DNA of 64,000 nucleotides. It comes from DASUAS01 sp963819475 (lineage in GTDB: Bacteria; Actinomycetota; Acidimicrobiia; IMCC26256; DASPTH01). Below are positions 9,644 to 19,897 of this stretch, one piece after another. The stretch's first letter is position 1. Each line of letters begins with the position of its first letter. The DNA is taken from positions 496,001 to 560,000 of the forward strand of contig CAWFWE010000002.1 of assembly GCA_963819475.1 (NCBI GenBank), given 5' to 3'. Both the position numbers and the translations under genes were made by a program. Below the pieces are notes generated by a model that saw only the letters and a program-made list of their open reading frames with translations, had not been told where the DNA came from and searched no databases.

Positions 9644-10171
9644 TCAGGCACGCGGCCACCCCCGAACGTCGTCGAGCGCATCGGCTTCTCGCTCGGCGGC
9701 GCGCCCTCGAATCACGCTCAGCGAGCCGTCGGTCTCGAGCACCACGGCGAAGACGTCGTGGAGCGAGGCATGGCCGGCGCTGCGCACGGCTGAGCGCACA
9801 TCCTCGGGGCGCAATCGCTCGCGCCGGAGAGCTACCTCGTCGATCCGGCCGTGAGACGCCAGCAGCACCGGCTGCGCGGTCACCATCCGGGCGACTGCCC
9901 CCGAGCGCGTCGACCACCAGCCCACCGTCCACTGCAGGCCCGCCAGCAGCGCGAAGGCCAGGATCCCGTCACCCAGCGGAAGTGAGCGGCTGACGATCAC
10001 CGACGCGAGCAGCGACCCGAACGCAACGGTGACGGTCAGCCCGTATGCCGTGAGCTTGGAGAGCGTCCGCTTGCCGGACGTCCGCAGCACGACGAGCAGG
10101 CTGGCGTAGGCGATCGGCACCGCGACGACAATCGCCGCCCACGTGGGCCACGACCGAGGGACAATGGTCAC
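9644..10171 (-). CDS. YetF/DUF421-family membrane protein
   Basis: 175 residues: two or three N-terminal membrane helices (IVVAVPIAYASLLVVLRTSGKR, then TLSKLTAYGLTVTVAFGSLLAS) and the DUF421/YetF C-terminal domain containing LRPEDVRSAVRSAG and a HDVFAVVLETDGSLSVI strand. The GTG start overlaps the stop of the MscS gene as GTGA, so the two are translationally coupled. The family's biochemical role is not known; in spore formers related proteins affect membrane or spore properties. Confidence 0.85.
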   Translation of the reverse strand: MTIVPRSWPTWAAIVVAVPIAYASLLVVLRTSGKRTLSKLTAYGLTVTVAFGSLLASVIVSRSLPLGDGILAFALLAGLQWTVGWWSTRSGAVARMVTAQPVLLASHGRIDEVALRRERLRPEDVRSAVRSAGHASLHDVFAVVLETDGSLSVIRGRAAEREADALDDVRGWPRA

Positions 10172-11154
10172 GCTTCGTCTCCTCGGTGGACGAATTGCAT
10201 CCGCGGCGACGCGACGTGGACGTCCGCGTCGCGCACGACCGCGCCGCCCGGCGTCACCGGTTCGCCCTGAATGGCGGCCCTGAAGCTCGTCGTCGCCTGC
10301 AGCGCCACGATCTCCGACGGCATCTCGATCCCGGCCTCGTCGAACGCCGACTTCACGGCTCGCATGCCTCGGTCCATCGCGATCCGCCGATCGCGCTCTG
10401 CGGACGCGGACCAGAAGCGGACGTCCAGCTGCACTGCAGAGCCGCTGAGCTCCACGACCAACGCTTCGGGCGGGGGATCGACGACCACGCCGTCGACCGC
10501 CTCGAGTGCACGACACGCCTCGGCCTTGGCCCGGTCGAGGTCGGCTTCATACGCGACGCCGACGAGGATGCTCGTCCGCCGAAAGGCATGAGCGGTGTGG
10601 ATCTGCACTGCGCTCTTGTAGACGTCGGCGTTCGGAATCAGGATCCGCTCGCCGTCGAAGGTCTGGAGCACGGTCTCCCGGATGGTGATCCTCTCCACCC
10701 TCCCCTCCTCTTCGCCGACGCGAATCTGGTCTCCACCCACGAACGGTTGGCGGAACAGGAGCAGGATCCCCGCGAGCAGGTTCTCGAGGATGTCCTGGAA
10801 CGCGAAGCCGATGGCCACCGAGAAGAACCCGAGACCAGCGAGGAGATCCACCGGTTTCACCGAGGGGAACGTCACCGCGAGCGCGAGGAGGACCCCGAGC
10901 GTCGTGATGGCCCAGCCCGCGAGCTTCGCCATCACGGTCGAGAAGCTCGGCGGGTGTCGACGTCGCAGCACACGGCTCACACCCGCACGGGTCAGCCGTC
11001 CCATTCCCCAAGCGATCGTCGTGACGACCACCGCCACCCCGACACGCGGGAGTGTACGCACGATCGTGTCCCAGATGTTCGACGCCGACCGCGCGATCTC
11101 GTCCGCGGTCCCCGCGGCGACGACCATCGCCCCGCTGACGAGCTCGTGATCCAT
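10168..11154 (-). CDS. MscS-family small-conductance mechanosensitive channel
   Basis: About 328 residues. Three transmembrane segments; the third carries the Gly/Ala-rich pore pattern (GLGFFSVAIGFAFQDILENLLAGILLLF). A β domain with GRVERITIRETVLQTFDGERILIPNADV follows, which is highly typical of MscS. It relieves turgor on hypo-osmotic shock. ATG 11154 or GTG 11160 are both possible; no strong ribosome site decides. First gene of a pair with the YetF-like gene. Confidence 0.9.
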   Translation of the reverse strand: MDHELVSGAMVVAAGTADEIARSASNIWDTIVRTLPRVGVAVVVTTIAWGMGRLTRAGVSRVLRRRHPPSFSTVMAKLAGWAITTLGVLLALAVTFPSVKPVDLLAGLGFFSVAIGFAFQDILENLLAGILLLFRQPFVGGDQIRVGEEEGRVERITIRETVLQTFDGERILIPNADVYKSAVQIHTAHAFRRTSILVGVAYEADLDRAKAEACRALEAVDGVVVDPPPEALVVELSGSAVQLDVRFWSASAERDRRIAMDRGMRAVKSAFDEAGIEMPSEIVALQATTSFRAAIQGEPVTPGGAVVRDADVHVASPRMQFVHRGDEA

Positions 11155-11339
11155 GCGCACCGCCCGGCCGCGTACCCACCACGTAGAGAGGTGAACCGGC
11201 GCCGGCGAGCTCGGGTGCGAATCGCGCGTCAGCCGTCACGTCATCGCAACGCGCCGACAACTGAGTTCGCGCACGTCGAGGGAAGTCTGACGGTTGGCGC
11301 AGCGACCGGTTGCGCACCGTCATGCACAGGAGCACCGCC

Positions 11340-11987
11340 ATGGACCTCTGGATGTGGATCGTCGCCGGCGTGGTCGCCGCGGTCGTGCTGTTCGCTCTGC
11401 TCGCAGTGGGCAACCGGATCGCTCGGCGCACGGGCCGACGGCGGCGTCATCAGGAGGAGTTGCAGAACCGTTTCGGTCCCGAGTACGAGCTGGCGGTCGC
11501 GGCGGAGGGCCGGAAGGGAGCAGAGGAAGCGCTCGAGCGGCGGCTGTCCGAGTACGGGGCCGTCGAGCACCCGGGTCTCGCACCCTCCGAGCGCGAGACG
11601 CACACCACCGACTGGCGCCGGGCGCAATTCCGCTTCGTCGACTCGCCCGAGCGTGCAGTCCGTGAAGCCGAGCACATCGTGGTGACCGTGATGGAGGAGC
11701 GCGGTTACCGCACGGAGGACGCCTCGGTCAGAGCCGATGCGCTCTCCGTCGATGACGCCGAATTGGCCAACGCGTATCGAGCGGCTCATCGCGCCTTCGT
11801 CATGGCCGACCGCGGCAGCGCGCGAGTCGATCAACTGCTGGGCGCGTTCCTCGTCTACCGCGAGATCCTCGAGTTCCTCCTCGCCCGCCCCCAACGAGAG
11901 GACACCGTGTTCGACGCGGCACCTCCGTCGGACGATGAGGAACCGCTCATGGGCATGAGCAACGGGTGGAGCGCGCCGACGTCGTGA
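11340..11987 (+). CDS. Single-pass membrane protein of unknown function
   Basis: 215 residues: one N-terminal transmembrane helix (IVAGVVAAVVLFALLAVG), a basic patch RRTGRRRRHQEE, then a charged helical cytoplasmic domain with RFGPEYELAV, a motif seen in many actinobacterial membrane proteins of this layout. A C-terminal acidic tail follows. ATG 11340 has AGGAG nearby. It is divergent from the MscS gene. No enzyme motif was seen. Confidence 0.75.
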   Translation: MDLWMWIVAGVVAAVVLFALLAVGNRIARRTGRRRRHQEELQNRFGPEYELAVAAEGRKGAEEALERRLSEYGAVEHPGLAPSERETHTTDWRRAQFRFVDSPERAVREAEHIVVTVMEERGYRTEDASVRADALSVDDAELANAYRAAHRAFVMADRGSARVDQLLGAFLVYREILEFLLARPQREDTVFDAAPPSDDEEPLMGMSNGWSAPTS

Positions 11988-12014
11988 GCGCGGTGCTCGG
12001 CGATCGCCGAGCGT

Positions 12015-12528
12015 TCACCCGCCATCGCCCGCGTCGTCATCCGCCTCGTCCTCTGGTGCCGGTACGACCAGGATCGGACAGCGCGCCTCGCGAAGCAGCG
12101 CATGGGCGACCGAACGGTCGAGGAGGCGCCCGAGGAGACCGGCATCGTCTCCGCCGACGACGATCAGGTCGGCATGGTGCTCGGTCGGCGCCCGCACGAT
12201 CGCCGTGACGGGATCTCCGGCGCCCGCGACCGGTGTCGCGTCGGCCAATCCGGTGTCGGCGAGCTCGCCGCGCCGCGAGGTCCTGCGCCTCGGCGACGGC
12301 TCGTTCAGCACCTTCACCCGCGATCGGTCCTTCGGCCGGGATCGGCACCTCCACCGGGAACGGCGGGAACACGACGCCGTAGCCGATGCCCGGCGCGATC
12401 CAGCTCCGAGGGAGCTCGGCCACGTTGATGCCGAGCACCTCGGCATCGCTGAAGAAGTCGCGCACGAAGCGGGCCGCCTCGTGTGAGCTCGGACTGTCGT
12501 CGAGCGCCACGAGCAGTCTGTGCGGCAT
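12015..12528 (-). pseudogene. Universal stress protein (UspA family), frameshifted
   Basis: The first part (from ATG 12528, AGGAGGT upstream) reads PHRLLVALDDSPSSHEAARF, a canonical UspA start, up to about EAQDLAAR. The remainder (GDPVTAIVRAP, then HADLIVVGGDDAGLLGRLLDRSVAHALLREARCPILVVP, with the nucleotide-binding G-2x-G-9x-G(S) region) continues in another frame. The switch is near 12,270-12,290 in a CGG/CGC-rich run, and the total length is one base over a multiple of three. One indel would restore a protein of about 170 residues. It may be an assembly error. Confidence 0.8.
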
Positions 12529-12599
12529 CTCGGCACCTCCTGGTCAGCGGTCCGTTCGAGGGCTGTCGATCCGAGACGCTCGACACCGGGTCGTATCGC

Positions 12600-14383
12600 T
12601 CATCCTCGTCCCGGGAGCAGGTCGAGGAGGGTCTGCTTGCCCGCCTGCCGCACGATGCCGGCGGCATCGGGATCACCCGTCAACAAGGCGGACATCATCG
12701 CCTTCGCCTGCTTCCACTCGATGTGAGGCGGGATCGGCGGGACGTCGGGACTGGCGTGCGCGTCGATCACGGTGGGGACCGACGACGAGAACGCGCGCTT
12801 CCAGGCGTCGGCGATGTCGTCGGGCCGCTCCACGCGGATGCCCTGGAGCCCGCACAGCTGCGCGTACGCGGCGTAGTCGAAGTCGGGGATCTCCTGCGAC
12901 GCTTCGAACTTCGGGTCGCCCTCCATGGCGCGCTGCTCCCACGTGACCTGGTTGAGGTCGTTGTTGTGGAGCACGAGCACGACGAGCGTCGGGTCGGCCC
13001 AGCGCTGCCAGTACTTCGCCACTGTGAGCAGCTCGGCGTTGCCGTTCATCTGCATGGCGCCGTCACCTTCGATCGCCAACACCGGTCGCGATGGATGCGC
13101 GAACTTCGCCGCGATCACGTACGGCAGCGCGGGACCCATCGTCGCCAGCGTCCCCGAGAGCGACGCGCGCATGCCCTGACGCAGCTTCACGTCGCGGGCG
13201 AACCAGTTCGTCGAGGAACCGGAGTCCGCGGTGATGATCACGTCGTCTGGCAGGTGGTCCGACAGCTCCCAGAAGATCCGTTGCGGGTTGACCGGATCGG
13301 CATCGGTCATGGCGCGCGCTTCCACGAGGCGCCACCAGTCACGGATGTTCTCCTCGATGTCGTCACGCCACGCGCGGTCCTCCTTGCGCTCGAGGAGCGG
13401 GATGAGCGCGCGCAGCGTCGCTCGCGCGTCGCCGACCAGGTTCACCTCCATCGGGTAGCGGATGCCGATCATCCGGGGATCGACATCGATCTGGACCGCA
13501 CGCGCCTGATCCCACTCGGGCAGGAACTGCCCGTACGGGAAGCTCGAGCCGACCATCAGGAGGGTGTCGCACTCGGTCATCATGGCGAAGCTCGGCTTCG
13601 TCCCGAGCAGCCCGATGGAGCCGGTGACGAACGGCAGCGTGTCGTCGAGGACGTCCTTGCCCAGCAACGCCTTGGCCACGCCCGCGCCGAGCAGCTCGGC
13701 AACCTCGAGCACCTCGTCGACCGCGTCGCGCGCCCCCTGCCCGATCAACACCGCGACCCGCGACCCGGCGTTGAGCACCTCCGCCGCAGCCGCGAGATCA
13801 GCCGGATCGGGCACGCTGCGAGGGAGAGCGGTCCCGACGCTCCCCGGCGCGACCTTGAACGCGTGCGGCACCTCGACCGCCGCTTCCTCCTGCACGTCGT
13901 TGGGGATCACCAGACACGTGACGGTGCGTTCGGCCTTGGCGATACGCATCGCGCGATCGACGGCGACGTGCAACTGCTCGGGCGTGGTCAGCATGGTCAC
14001 GTACTCGCCGGCGACGCCTTGAACAGCGAGATCAGGTCGACCTCCTGCTGGTAGTGGCTCCCCAGCGCGGTGGTCGCCTGCTGACCGACGATCGCGACGA
14101 CCGGCTGGTGGTCGAGGCGCGCGTCGTAGAGGCCGTTCAGGAGGTGGATGGCGCCCGGGCCCGACGTGGCCGTGCACACCCCCACCTCACCGGTGAACTT
14201 GGCGTGGCCACACGCCATGAACGCCGCCATCTCCTCGTGGCGCACCTGGATGAACTCGGGATCGTTCCCGGCGCGGTTGAACGCGCCCATGATTCCGTTG
14301 ATGCCGTCGCCGGGAAAGCCGAACACCCGCCGCACGCCCCATTCGCGCAACCGCCCGAGCAGCGCGTCGCTCACCGTTGCCAT
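12600..14383 (-). pseudogene. Thiamine-diphosphate enzyme of the pyruvate oxidase/acetolactate synthase type, frameshifted
   Basis: The N-terminal TPP-binding domain (VFGFPGDGINGIMGAF, with the catalytic Glu in RHEEMAAFMACGHAKFTG), central domain and C-terminal TPP domain (GDGAMQMNGNAELLTVAKYW, then VLHNND) are all present, about 594 residues in total. One base is missing at about 14,016 between LISLFK and VAGEYVTML; inserting a T after 14,016 restores the frame. The sequence resembles pyruvate:quinone oxidase-like proteins more than biosynthetic IlvB, and no small subunit gene is adjacent. ATG 14383 has AGGAGG 5 nt upstream. Confidence 0.82.
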
Positions 14384-14727
14384 GTGCACCTCCTCTGGAG
14401 TCCCGCCGCCAGATGGAGCGAAGCGGGGCGTGTCGGTTCACTTCTCACGCCCGGTCGACTCCACGGTCGCTTGCCCGACCGCCTACCCATCCGGGACCCG
14501 TTCCAGTCACGTGACCCGCCGGGACGCCAAGGAGACTCCACGAACGCCTTGCGGCGTGGTTGGACTCACGTTGCGGAGTCGTGACGATCGGGGGGCAGAA
14601 CGCTCCGATCGGCACGCACGTCGATTGGTGTCGTGTGGTCACGGGTAGGCAGCCTCGAGTGTGCGTCTTCCCTCCCGGTCCCCTGGATGCGCAAAGGTGA
14701 CGCCCCGCGGCGCTGGGACGGACGCGC
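14384..14727. other. Intergenic region, 344 bp
   Basis: Divergent spacer between the TPP-enzyme gene and the DUF2254 gene, so it must hold both promoters. I see no supported coding frame, repeat or strong palindrome beyond a short CGCC-TTGC-GGCG hairpin near 14,545. Confidence 0.5.
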
Positions 14728-16041
14728 GTGAGGCTCGGCACCGCCGCACTTGCCGAGCGCGTCCGCAACAGCCTGTTCGTCGTGCCGATGATGTTCGTGG
14801 TCGGGGCGGTCGTCCTCGGCGAGGCGATGCTGGTCGTCGACGACACCATCGGGACGAGCGCCACCTCGCTGCCCCTCGGGCTCACCTCGACGGTCGAGAG
14901 TGCACGATCCGTCCTGAGCACCGTGGCCAGCGCGACCATCACCGTGGCAGGGATCGCCTTCTCGGTGTCGCTGCTCACGATCCAACTGGCATCCAGCCAG
15001 TATTCGCCTCGCGTGGTGACCGGACTGTTCCGCGACCCGTTCAACAAGAAGGTGATGGGCCTCGTCGTGGGTACCTTCGCCTACTGCCTGATCGTCTTGC
15101 GGTCGGTGCGGTCATCCCTCGAACAGCAGGGGAACCCGGTGATCCCCAACGTGTCGGTGGCGGTGGGCGTGCTGCTCGGGCTCGCGTCGATCCTGGCGGT
15201 GATCGCGTTCATCGATCACAGCGCGCACACGATGGACATCAGCAAGATCCTCGACGTCGTGACCGACGACGCGCTTCAGGCGGTCGACCGCGACCGGTTC
15301 ACGGACGCATTCGAACCCTCCCTGCGTCAGCAACCCGAGATGCTGCCGGACACCGGCGGCTTCTCGGTGCGGTTCGATCGCGACGGATGGATCCAGTTCG
15401 TCGATCTCGAAGCGCTCGTGACGGCGGCACCGGAACCGGGTACCGTGCGCCTCGACGTCGCGGTCGGCCGGTACGTCATCAGCGGGTCGTCGCTGTGCAC
15501 GATCTGGCCGTCGCCGAGCGATTCCGAGACCACTGCGCGACGCGCCCGTGACGCCGTACACGTGGGCGAGACCCGCACCGTGCAGCAGGACTCCTCGTAC
15601 GGCATCCGCCAGCTCGTCGACGTCGCGCTGAAGGCGCTGTCGCCCGGAGTGAACGACCCGACGACCGCGCAGGATGCGATCTTCCACCTCGCAGCCGTGC
15701 TCCGTCCGTCGCTCGAACGGGACGAGCCCGAGCGGGACCTCCGGTACAAGGGTCGCCGGATCGTGCTCGCGCAAGCCGAGGGTCACGCCGAACTGCTCTC
15801 CCTGGCGTACGACGAGCTCCGGCAAGCGGCGGCGACGTATCCCGCCGTCGTCGTCTACCTCCTGGAGAGCATGACGCTCGTGCGGACCTCTCTGCCGGAT
15901 GAGGCACGGAACGCCAAGCGCCTCCTCGGCGAACACGCACGCCTGCTGGTCGACGAGACCTACCGCCACGACCTCTCGGGGCACGACCGGGAGCGGGTCG
16001 AGCGGATCTACGCGAAGCACTTCGCCGGAGCGATGCGGTAA
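14728..16041 (+). CDS. DUF2254 membrane protein
   Basis: 437 residues with four N-terminal membrane helices. The DUF2254 hallmark between helices is AGIAFSVSLLTIQLASSQYS followed by PRVVTGLFRD, and further on the conserved VDVALKALSPGVNDPTTA segment that resembles part of a channel-like cytoplasmic domain. It starts at GTG 14728. Function is unknown; members are common in actinobacteria and proteobacteria. Confidence 0.88.
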   Translation: MRLGTAALAERVRNSLFVVPMMFVVGAVVLGEAMLVVDDTIGTSATSLPLGLTSTVESARSVLSTVASATITVAGIAFSVSLLTIQLASSQYSPRVVTGLFRDPFNKKVMGLVVGTFAYCLIVLRSVRSSLEQQGNPVIPNVSVAVGVLLGLASILAVIAFIDHSAHTMDISKILDVVTDDALQAVDRDRFTDAFEPSLRQQPEMLPDTGGFSVRFDRDGWIQFVDLEALVTAAPEPGTVRLDVAVGRYVISGSSLCTIWPSPSDSETTARRARDAVHVGETRTVQQDSSYGIRQLVDVALKALSPGVNDPTTAQDAIFHLAAVLRPSLERDEPERDLRYKGRRIVLAQAEGHAELLSLAYDELRQAAATYPAVVVYLLESMTLVRTSLPDEARNAKRLLGEHARLLVDETYRHDLSGHDRERVERIYAKHFAGAMR

Positions 16042-16091
16042 CACCGTGGACGCTGCAGCGACGCCTTGCCGTCGGCGATCGAGATGAGGAC

Positions 16092-17711
16092 GTGACCGAC
16101 GCGCTGGTCATCGGTGCGGGCCCGAACGGCCTGGTGGCGGCGAACCTCCTCGCCGACTGCGGCTGGGACGTCACGGTGCTCGAGGCGCAACCCGTCGCGG
16201 GTGGCGGAGTGCAATCGAGCGAGTTCGTGGAACGCGGGTTCGTCAGTGACCACTGCAGCGCGTTCTACCCCTTGACCGTGGCTTCACCGGCGATGACGTC
16301 GCTGCGGCTCGAGGAGTACGGGCTGCGCTGGAGACACGCCCCACTCGTGCTGGCCCACCCGACGGAGGACGACGGGCCCGCCGTCCTCTCGCGTGACGTC
16401 GACGAGACCGCGGAGAGCCTCGACGCAAACGACGCTGGTGACGGTGACGAGTGGCGAGCCCTGATCGAGCTATGGAGCCGCTACCAGCCGTCGTTGGTCG
16501 ACGCGCTGCTCACACCCTTCCCGCCCGTGCGAGCGGGCTTGGGACTGGTACGCAGGGCGGGCTCACTCGACGATGTGATCGAGCTCGCACGCATGGGTGT
16601 GTTGCCGGTGCGCCGTCTCGGACAGGAGCACTTCGAAGGGTCACGGGGACGACGGCTGCTCGCCGGGCTGGCGCTCCACGCGGACCTGTTTCCCGAGTCT
16701 GCGCTGGGCGGGTTCTTCGGATGGCTCCTGGCGGGGCTCGGCCAGCACGTCGGATTTCCCGTCCCCGAGGGGGGCGCCGCCGCGCTGACCGATGCACTCG
16801 TGAAGCGGCTCAAGGCTCGCGGAGGAAGGGTGGTGTGCGATGCACGCGCGGTGCGCGTCGTGGTCACGCAAGGCGCAGCGGTGGCGGTCGAGCTCGCGGA
16901 TGGCTCGATCGCCGACGCAACTCGAGCCATCATCGCCGACACCGACGCGGTGACCTTGTACACCCGCCTGCTTCGTGAACATGACCTCGGTCCCCGGTTC
17001 CGCGCCAAACTCGGCCGCTTCTCGTGGGACCACGCGACGGTGAAGATCGACTGGACACTCGACGCCGCGATCCCGTGGTCGAGCGAGGCGTCAGCGCGAG
17101 CCGGCAACGTGCACGTGGCGAACGACGTCGACGAGTTGACGCGGTCGGCCGCCTCGCTGTCCTGCGGGAGCATCCCGCGGGATCCGTTCCTGATCGTGGG
17201 GCAGCCGCACGTCGCGGATGCGACACGCCAACCGCCCGGCACCGCAACGCCGTGGGCGTACACCCACGTGCCGCGTTCCGTACGTGGCGACGACGGCTCG
17301 GCCGAGGGAACCGGACGCATTCGCGGCGTCTGGGACGCCGCTGACGTCGAGAACTTCGCGCAGCGCGTCGAGGCTCGGATCGAGGCGCTTGCTCCTGGCT
17401 TCCAGCGGCTCATACGACGGCGGCACGTCACGACGCCGCAGTCGTTCGAGGCACACGACGCGAACATGTCGCGCGGTTCCATCAACCTCGGCACTGCAGA
17501 GCTGTACCAGCAACTCGTCTTCCGCCCCGTGCCCGGCTTGGGGCGAGCCGAGACGCCGGTGGCTCGGCTGTACCTGGGATCGGCGTCCGCGCATCCGGGC
17601 GGCGGAGTGCACGGGGCGTGTGGTGCGAACGCGGCGCACGCCGCACTCGCGCACGACCGGTTCCGGCGCGCCCGGCGAGTCTTTCGGCTGAGCCCCGCTC
17701 CGGCCGCTTGA
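16092..17711 (+). CDS. FAD-dependent oxidoreductase, phytoene-desaturase-like
   Basis: 539 residues, beginning with a dinucleotide-binding motif VIGAGPNGLVAANLLADCGW and ending with the carotenoid desaturase-type FAD signature LYLGSASAHPGGGVHGACG. The overall layout matches the NAD(P)/FAD-dependent oxidoreductase group related to CrtI and retinol saturases. No carotenoid biosynthesis genes are nearby, so the substrate is unknown. The start is GTG 16092, 50 nt after the DUF2254 gene, possibly co-transcribed with it. Confidence 0.85.
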   Translation: MTDALVIGAGPNGLVAANLLADCGWDVTVLEAQPVAGGGVQSSEFVERGFVSDHCSAFYPLTVASPAMTSLRLEEYGLRWRHAPLVLAHPTEDDGPAVLSRDVDETAESLDANDAGDGDEWRALIELWSRYQPSLVDALLTPFPPVRAGLGLVRRAGSLDDVIELARMGVLPVRRLGQEHFEGSRGRRLLAGLALHADLFPESALGGFFGWLLAGLGQHVGFPVPEGGAAALTDALVKRLKARGGRVVCDARAVRVVVTQGAAVAVELADGSIADATRAIIADTDAVTLYTRLLREHDLGPRFRAKLGRFSWDHATVKIDWTLDAAIPWSSEASARAGNVHVANDVDELTRSAASLSCGSIPRDPFLIVGQPHVADATRQPPGTATPWAYTHVPRSVRGDDGSAEGTGRIRGVWDAADVENFAQRVEARIEALAPGFQRLIRRRHVTTPQSFEAHDANMSRGSINLGTAELYQQLVFRPVPGLGRAETPVARLYLGSASAHPGGGVHGACGANAAHAALAHDRFRRARRVFRLSPAPAA

Positions 17712-17745
17712 GCAGCGACGGCGTCCGATTCCGGGACTGGTGCAC

Positions 17746-18756
17746 CTAGTGCGTGCGGACCTCCGGTCCGGAACCGCCGTATCGATCGACGTCCAGCGTG
17801 TGGACGCCCGCGCCCACGTACGTACCGACCGGCTGCGGTGACGTGGCGGACGCCCCGGCTGCGAGATCGAGACGCATGTCGCCGAGTGCGACCGTGGTCG
17901 CCGCACCGTCGTTGACGATGCGCAGCCGGTGAGCGCCGGACATCGTCACGCATCGCGGGCTCGGGACGTCGGGCGCGAGCACGATCTCGACGATCGGCGC
18001 GTCGTCGACCGAGCAGATCCCGGCGGCGGGTGACGCGACCGGCGCAGAAGGCGCCTCGGTGGGCGTCGGCGATGCGGCACCCGGAGGACGAGACGACGCG
18101 TTCACCAGCGCCGGTGCGCTGGCGAGCGCGGCCTGCGTCTCGGGCCCGACCAGACCGTCGACCGTGATGGCCTGGGCCTGTTGGAACTGGCGAGTCGCGG
18201 CTTCGGTGGCAGGCCCGTACACGCCGTCCACGGCCAACGGGCCGAAGGGCGCGCCTGCGGCTGCGGCCCATCGATTCACTGCTGCCTGCCACGCGGCGAC
18301 GGCATCACCGCGGTCACCCGGAGCCAGCACCGGCTCGTGCGCAACCGGCGTTCGGCCGCTGGCAACAAGTTCGGGTGCGCTCAGGTAGGCCGCCCGGGTG
18401 ACAGGCCCGACCAGCCCGTCGATGGGAAGACCCTGGGAGAACTGGAACCTCCGAGTGACCGAGTCGGTGAGGCGTCCGTAGACGCCGTCGGTTGCAAGCC
18501 GGAACGGGTCGTTCGGCGTCACCACGTCGAGCCAGGTGTTCATCGCGGCCTGCCAGCTCTCGACGGCTGCGCCCGTCGAGCCGATGCCCAGGAGCGGCGA
18601 GTCGTCCGCCCACTCCAGCGACCGCGACGACGACACCCGAGGAGCCGCCACCGCGGGCGCGCCGCTCGCCAGCGCCGTCACCGAACCCATACCGAGCATC
18701 GCGATGAAGATCACGATGCGGACCGGTCTGCGCGCGCGGCTCGGAACCCGTCTCAT
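17746..18756 (-). CDS. Secreted protein with two peptidoglycan-binding domains
   Basis: 336 residues: a signal peptide (FIAMLGMGSVTALASGAPAVAAP), two PG_binding_1 domains (VYGRLTDSVTRRFQFSQGLPIDGLVGP and VYGPATEAATRQFQQAQAITVDGLVGP), a Pro/Ala linker, and a C-terminal β domain ending in YGGSGPEV. It is a paralogue of the protein encoded at 59,880-60,950, with the same order and the same C-terminal ending. Probably binds cell wall non-catalytically; no hydrolase domain was seen. Confidence 0.85.
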   Translation of the reverse strand: MRRVPSRARRPVRIVIFIAMLGMGSVTALASGAPAVAAPRVSSSRSLEWADDSPLLGIGSTGAAVESWQAAMNTWLDVVTPNDPFRLATDGVYGRLTDSVTRRFQFSQGLPIDGLVGPVTRAAYLSAPELVASGRTPVAHEPVLAPGDRGDAVAAWQAAVNRWAAAAGAPFGPLAVDGVYGPATEAATRQFQQAQAITVDGLVGPETQAALASAPALVNASSRPPGAASPTPTEAPSAPVASPAAGICSVDDAPIVEIVLAPDVPSPRCVTMSGAHRLRIVNDGAATTVALGDMRLDLAAGASATSPQPVGTYVGAGVHTLDVDRYGGSGPEVRTH

Positions 18757-19530
18757 CGAGCGACGAGCGCGTGACCGACCGGGAGACCGGCATCGCCGCG
18801 CTCGCGGCGAGCGGGTTCGTGGTCATCCCTCGAGGGTTCGAGCATGGGTTGGAGAACCTGGCTGTACCATCCGGCGGCGGCGGTGACGATCTCGTCGGTG
18901 AGCATGCAGCCGTGACCCGCGAGACAGGCCGCCTGGTTCGCATGTCGAGACGCCATCGCAACTGCCGGCGCGGTCACGGACAGGGCATCGAACCTGGCCC
19001 AGTGGTCGACGGGATAGTCGAGGACGAAAGTGTCGGTCTTCTCGGGGTAGATCCGGTTCAGTCGCGAGAGGGTCTGCACGGCGTAGAGCCCCTGGAGGGG
19101 CTTGTCGACGAACATGGTGTGGAGGAGCGGCTGGTCGTAGCCGGTCTGGAACTTCTCGGCGACGACCATCACCTGGTAGTCGCCGTCGTTGAACTGCTGC
19201 GCGGTCTGGGACTCGGCGAAGCGGTTCATGTTCGGCTCGGTGAACTCCAGCCCCTCGTCGACGACGGTGCCGGAGAAGGCGACGAGGGCGTGGATGTCGG
19301 GGTAGCCCTTCTCGGCGATGTACCGGTCTATGGCCTGCTTGTACCGCACGGCATGGAGACGGCTGGACGTGACGACCATCGCCTTGGCGCGCCCGGCGAT
19401 CTTGGTCGCGGTGTGCGCACGGAAGTGCTCGACGATCACCTCGGCCTTCTGGGCCAAGTTGTGGGGGTGCAGACTTACGAACCGGGCGATGGCCGCCTTC
19501 GCCTTGCCGGGCACGTACTCCGGGTCATGT
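18753..19530 (-). pseudogene. Fragment of type I restriction enzyme R subunit (HsdR helicase part)
   Basis: The frame matches the second RecA-like part of HsdR: ARFVSLHPHNLAQKAEVIVE, AMVVTSSRLHAVRYKQAIDR, NDGDYQVMVVAEKFQTGYDQ, LLHTMFVDKPL and AVQTLSRLNR. The nuclease, Walker A and C-terminal parts are absent. At its 5' side it joins abruptly, in a different frame, to an integrase fragment (junction near 19,527). Past about 19,015 the family resemblance stops. No hsdM or hsdS is in the window. Confidence 0.75.
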
Positions 19531-19897
19531 AGAAGGTCCGTAGGTGGGTGGGCTTGAGGTCCCGGAGTCGGACATCGCCGAGCCCCGCTTCGATCTTCGA
19601 CCAGGCGTAGGACACCTCGGCGTAGGCCGAGGGCTTGAGCCGCTCCTCCTTGAGGGGCAGCCACACCGTCCTGCCGAACTCGGCGACGGTGATGGCCGAG
19701 TGGTGCGGGGCGACGGACTGGAACCTCCGCCGCATCTCCGCCTCGGCATCGAGGGCCTCGCGGCGTGTCGCGTACCCGGTGCTGGAACGCCTCGCCACCC
19801 GGGCGAAGTAGCGCGCCGTCGCCCGGTCGAGCTTCGGGCCGTCGGCCTTGCGCGCCTTGCCGTAGTGCCCGTGCCGGTCTCGAACGATGATCGCCAT
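19528..19897 (-). pseudogene. N-terminal fragment of a phage-type tyrosine integrase
   Basis: The fragment starts at ATG 19897 with MAIIVRDRHGHYGKARKADG, an AP2-like arm-binding N-terminus, followed by a core-binding SAM-like segment (HHSAITVAEFGRTVWLPLKE, then LKPTHLRTFYMT). The catalytic C-terminal domain (R..HxxR..Y) is missing because the frame runs into the HsdR fragment. The deletion has left an integrase/HsdR chimera with no function expected. Confidence 0.7.

Noticed and set aside
12600..14383. Assignment as biosynthetic acetolactate synthase (ilvB)
   Set aside because: No small subunit gene nearby, and motif wording is closer to pyruvate oxidase-like proteins; left as a TPP enzyme.
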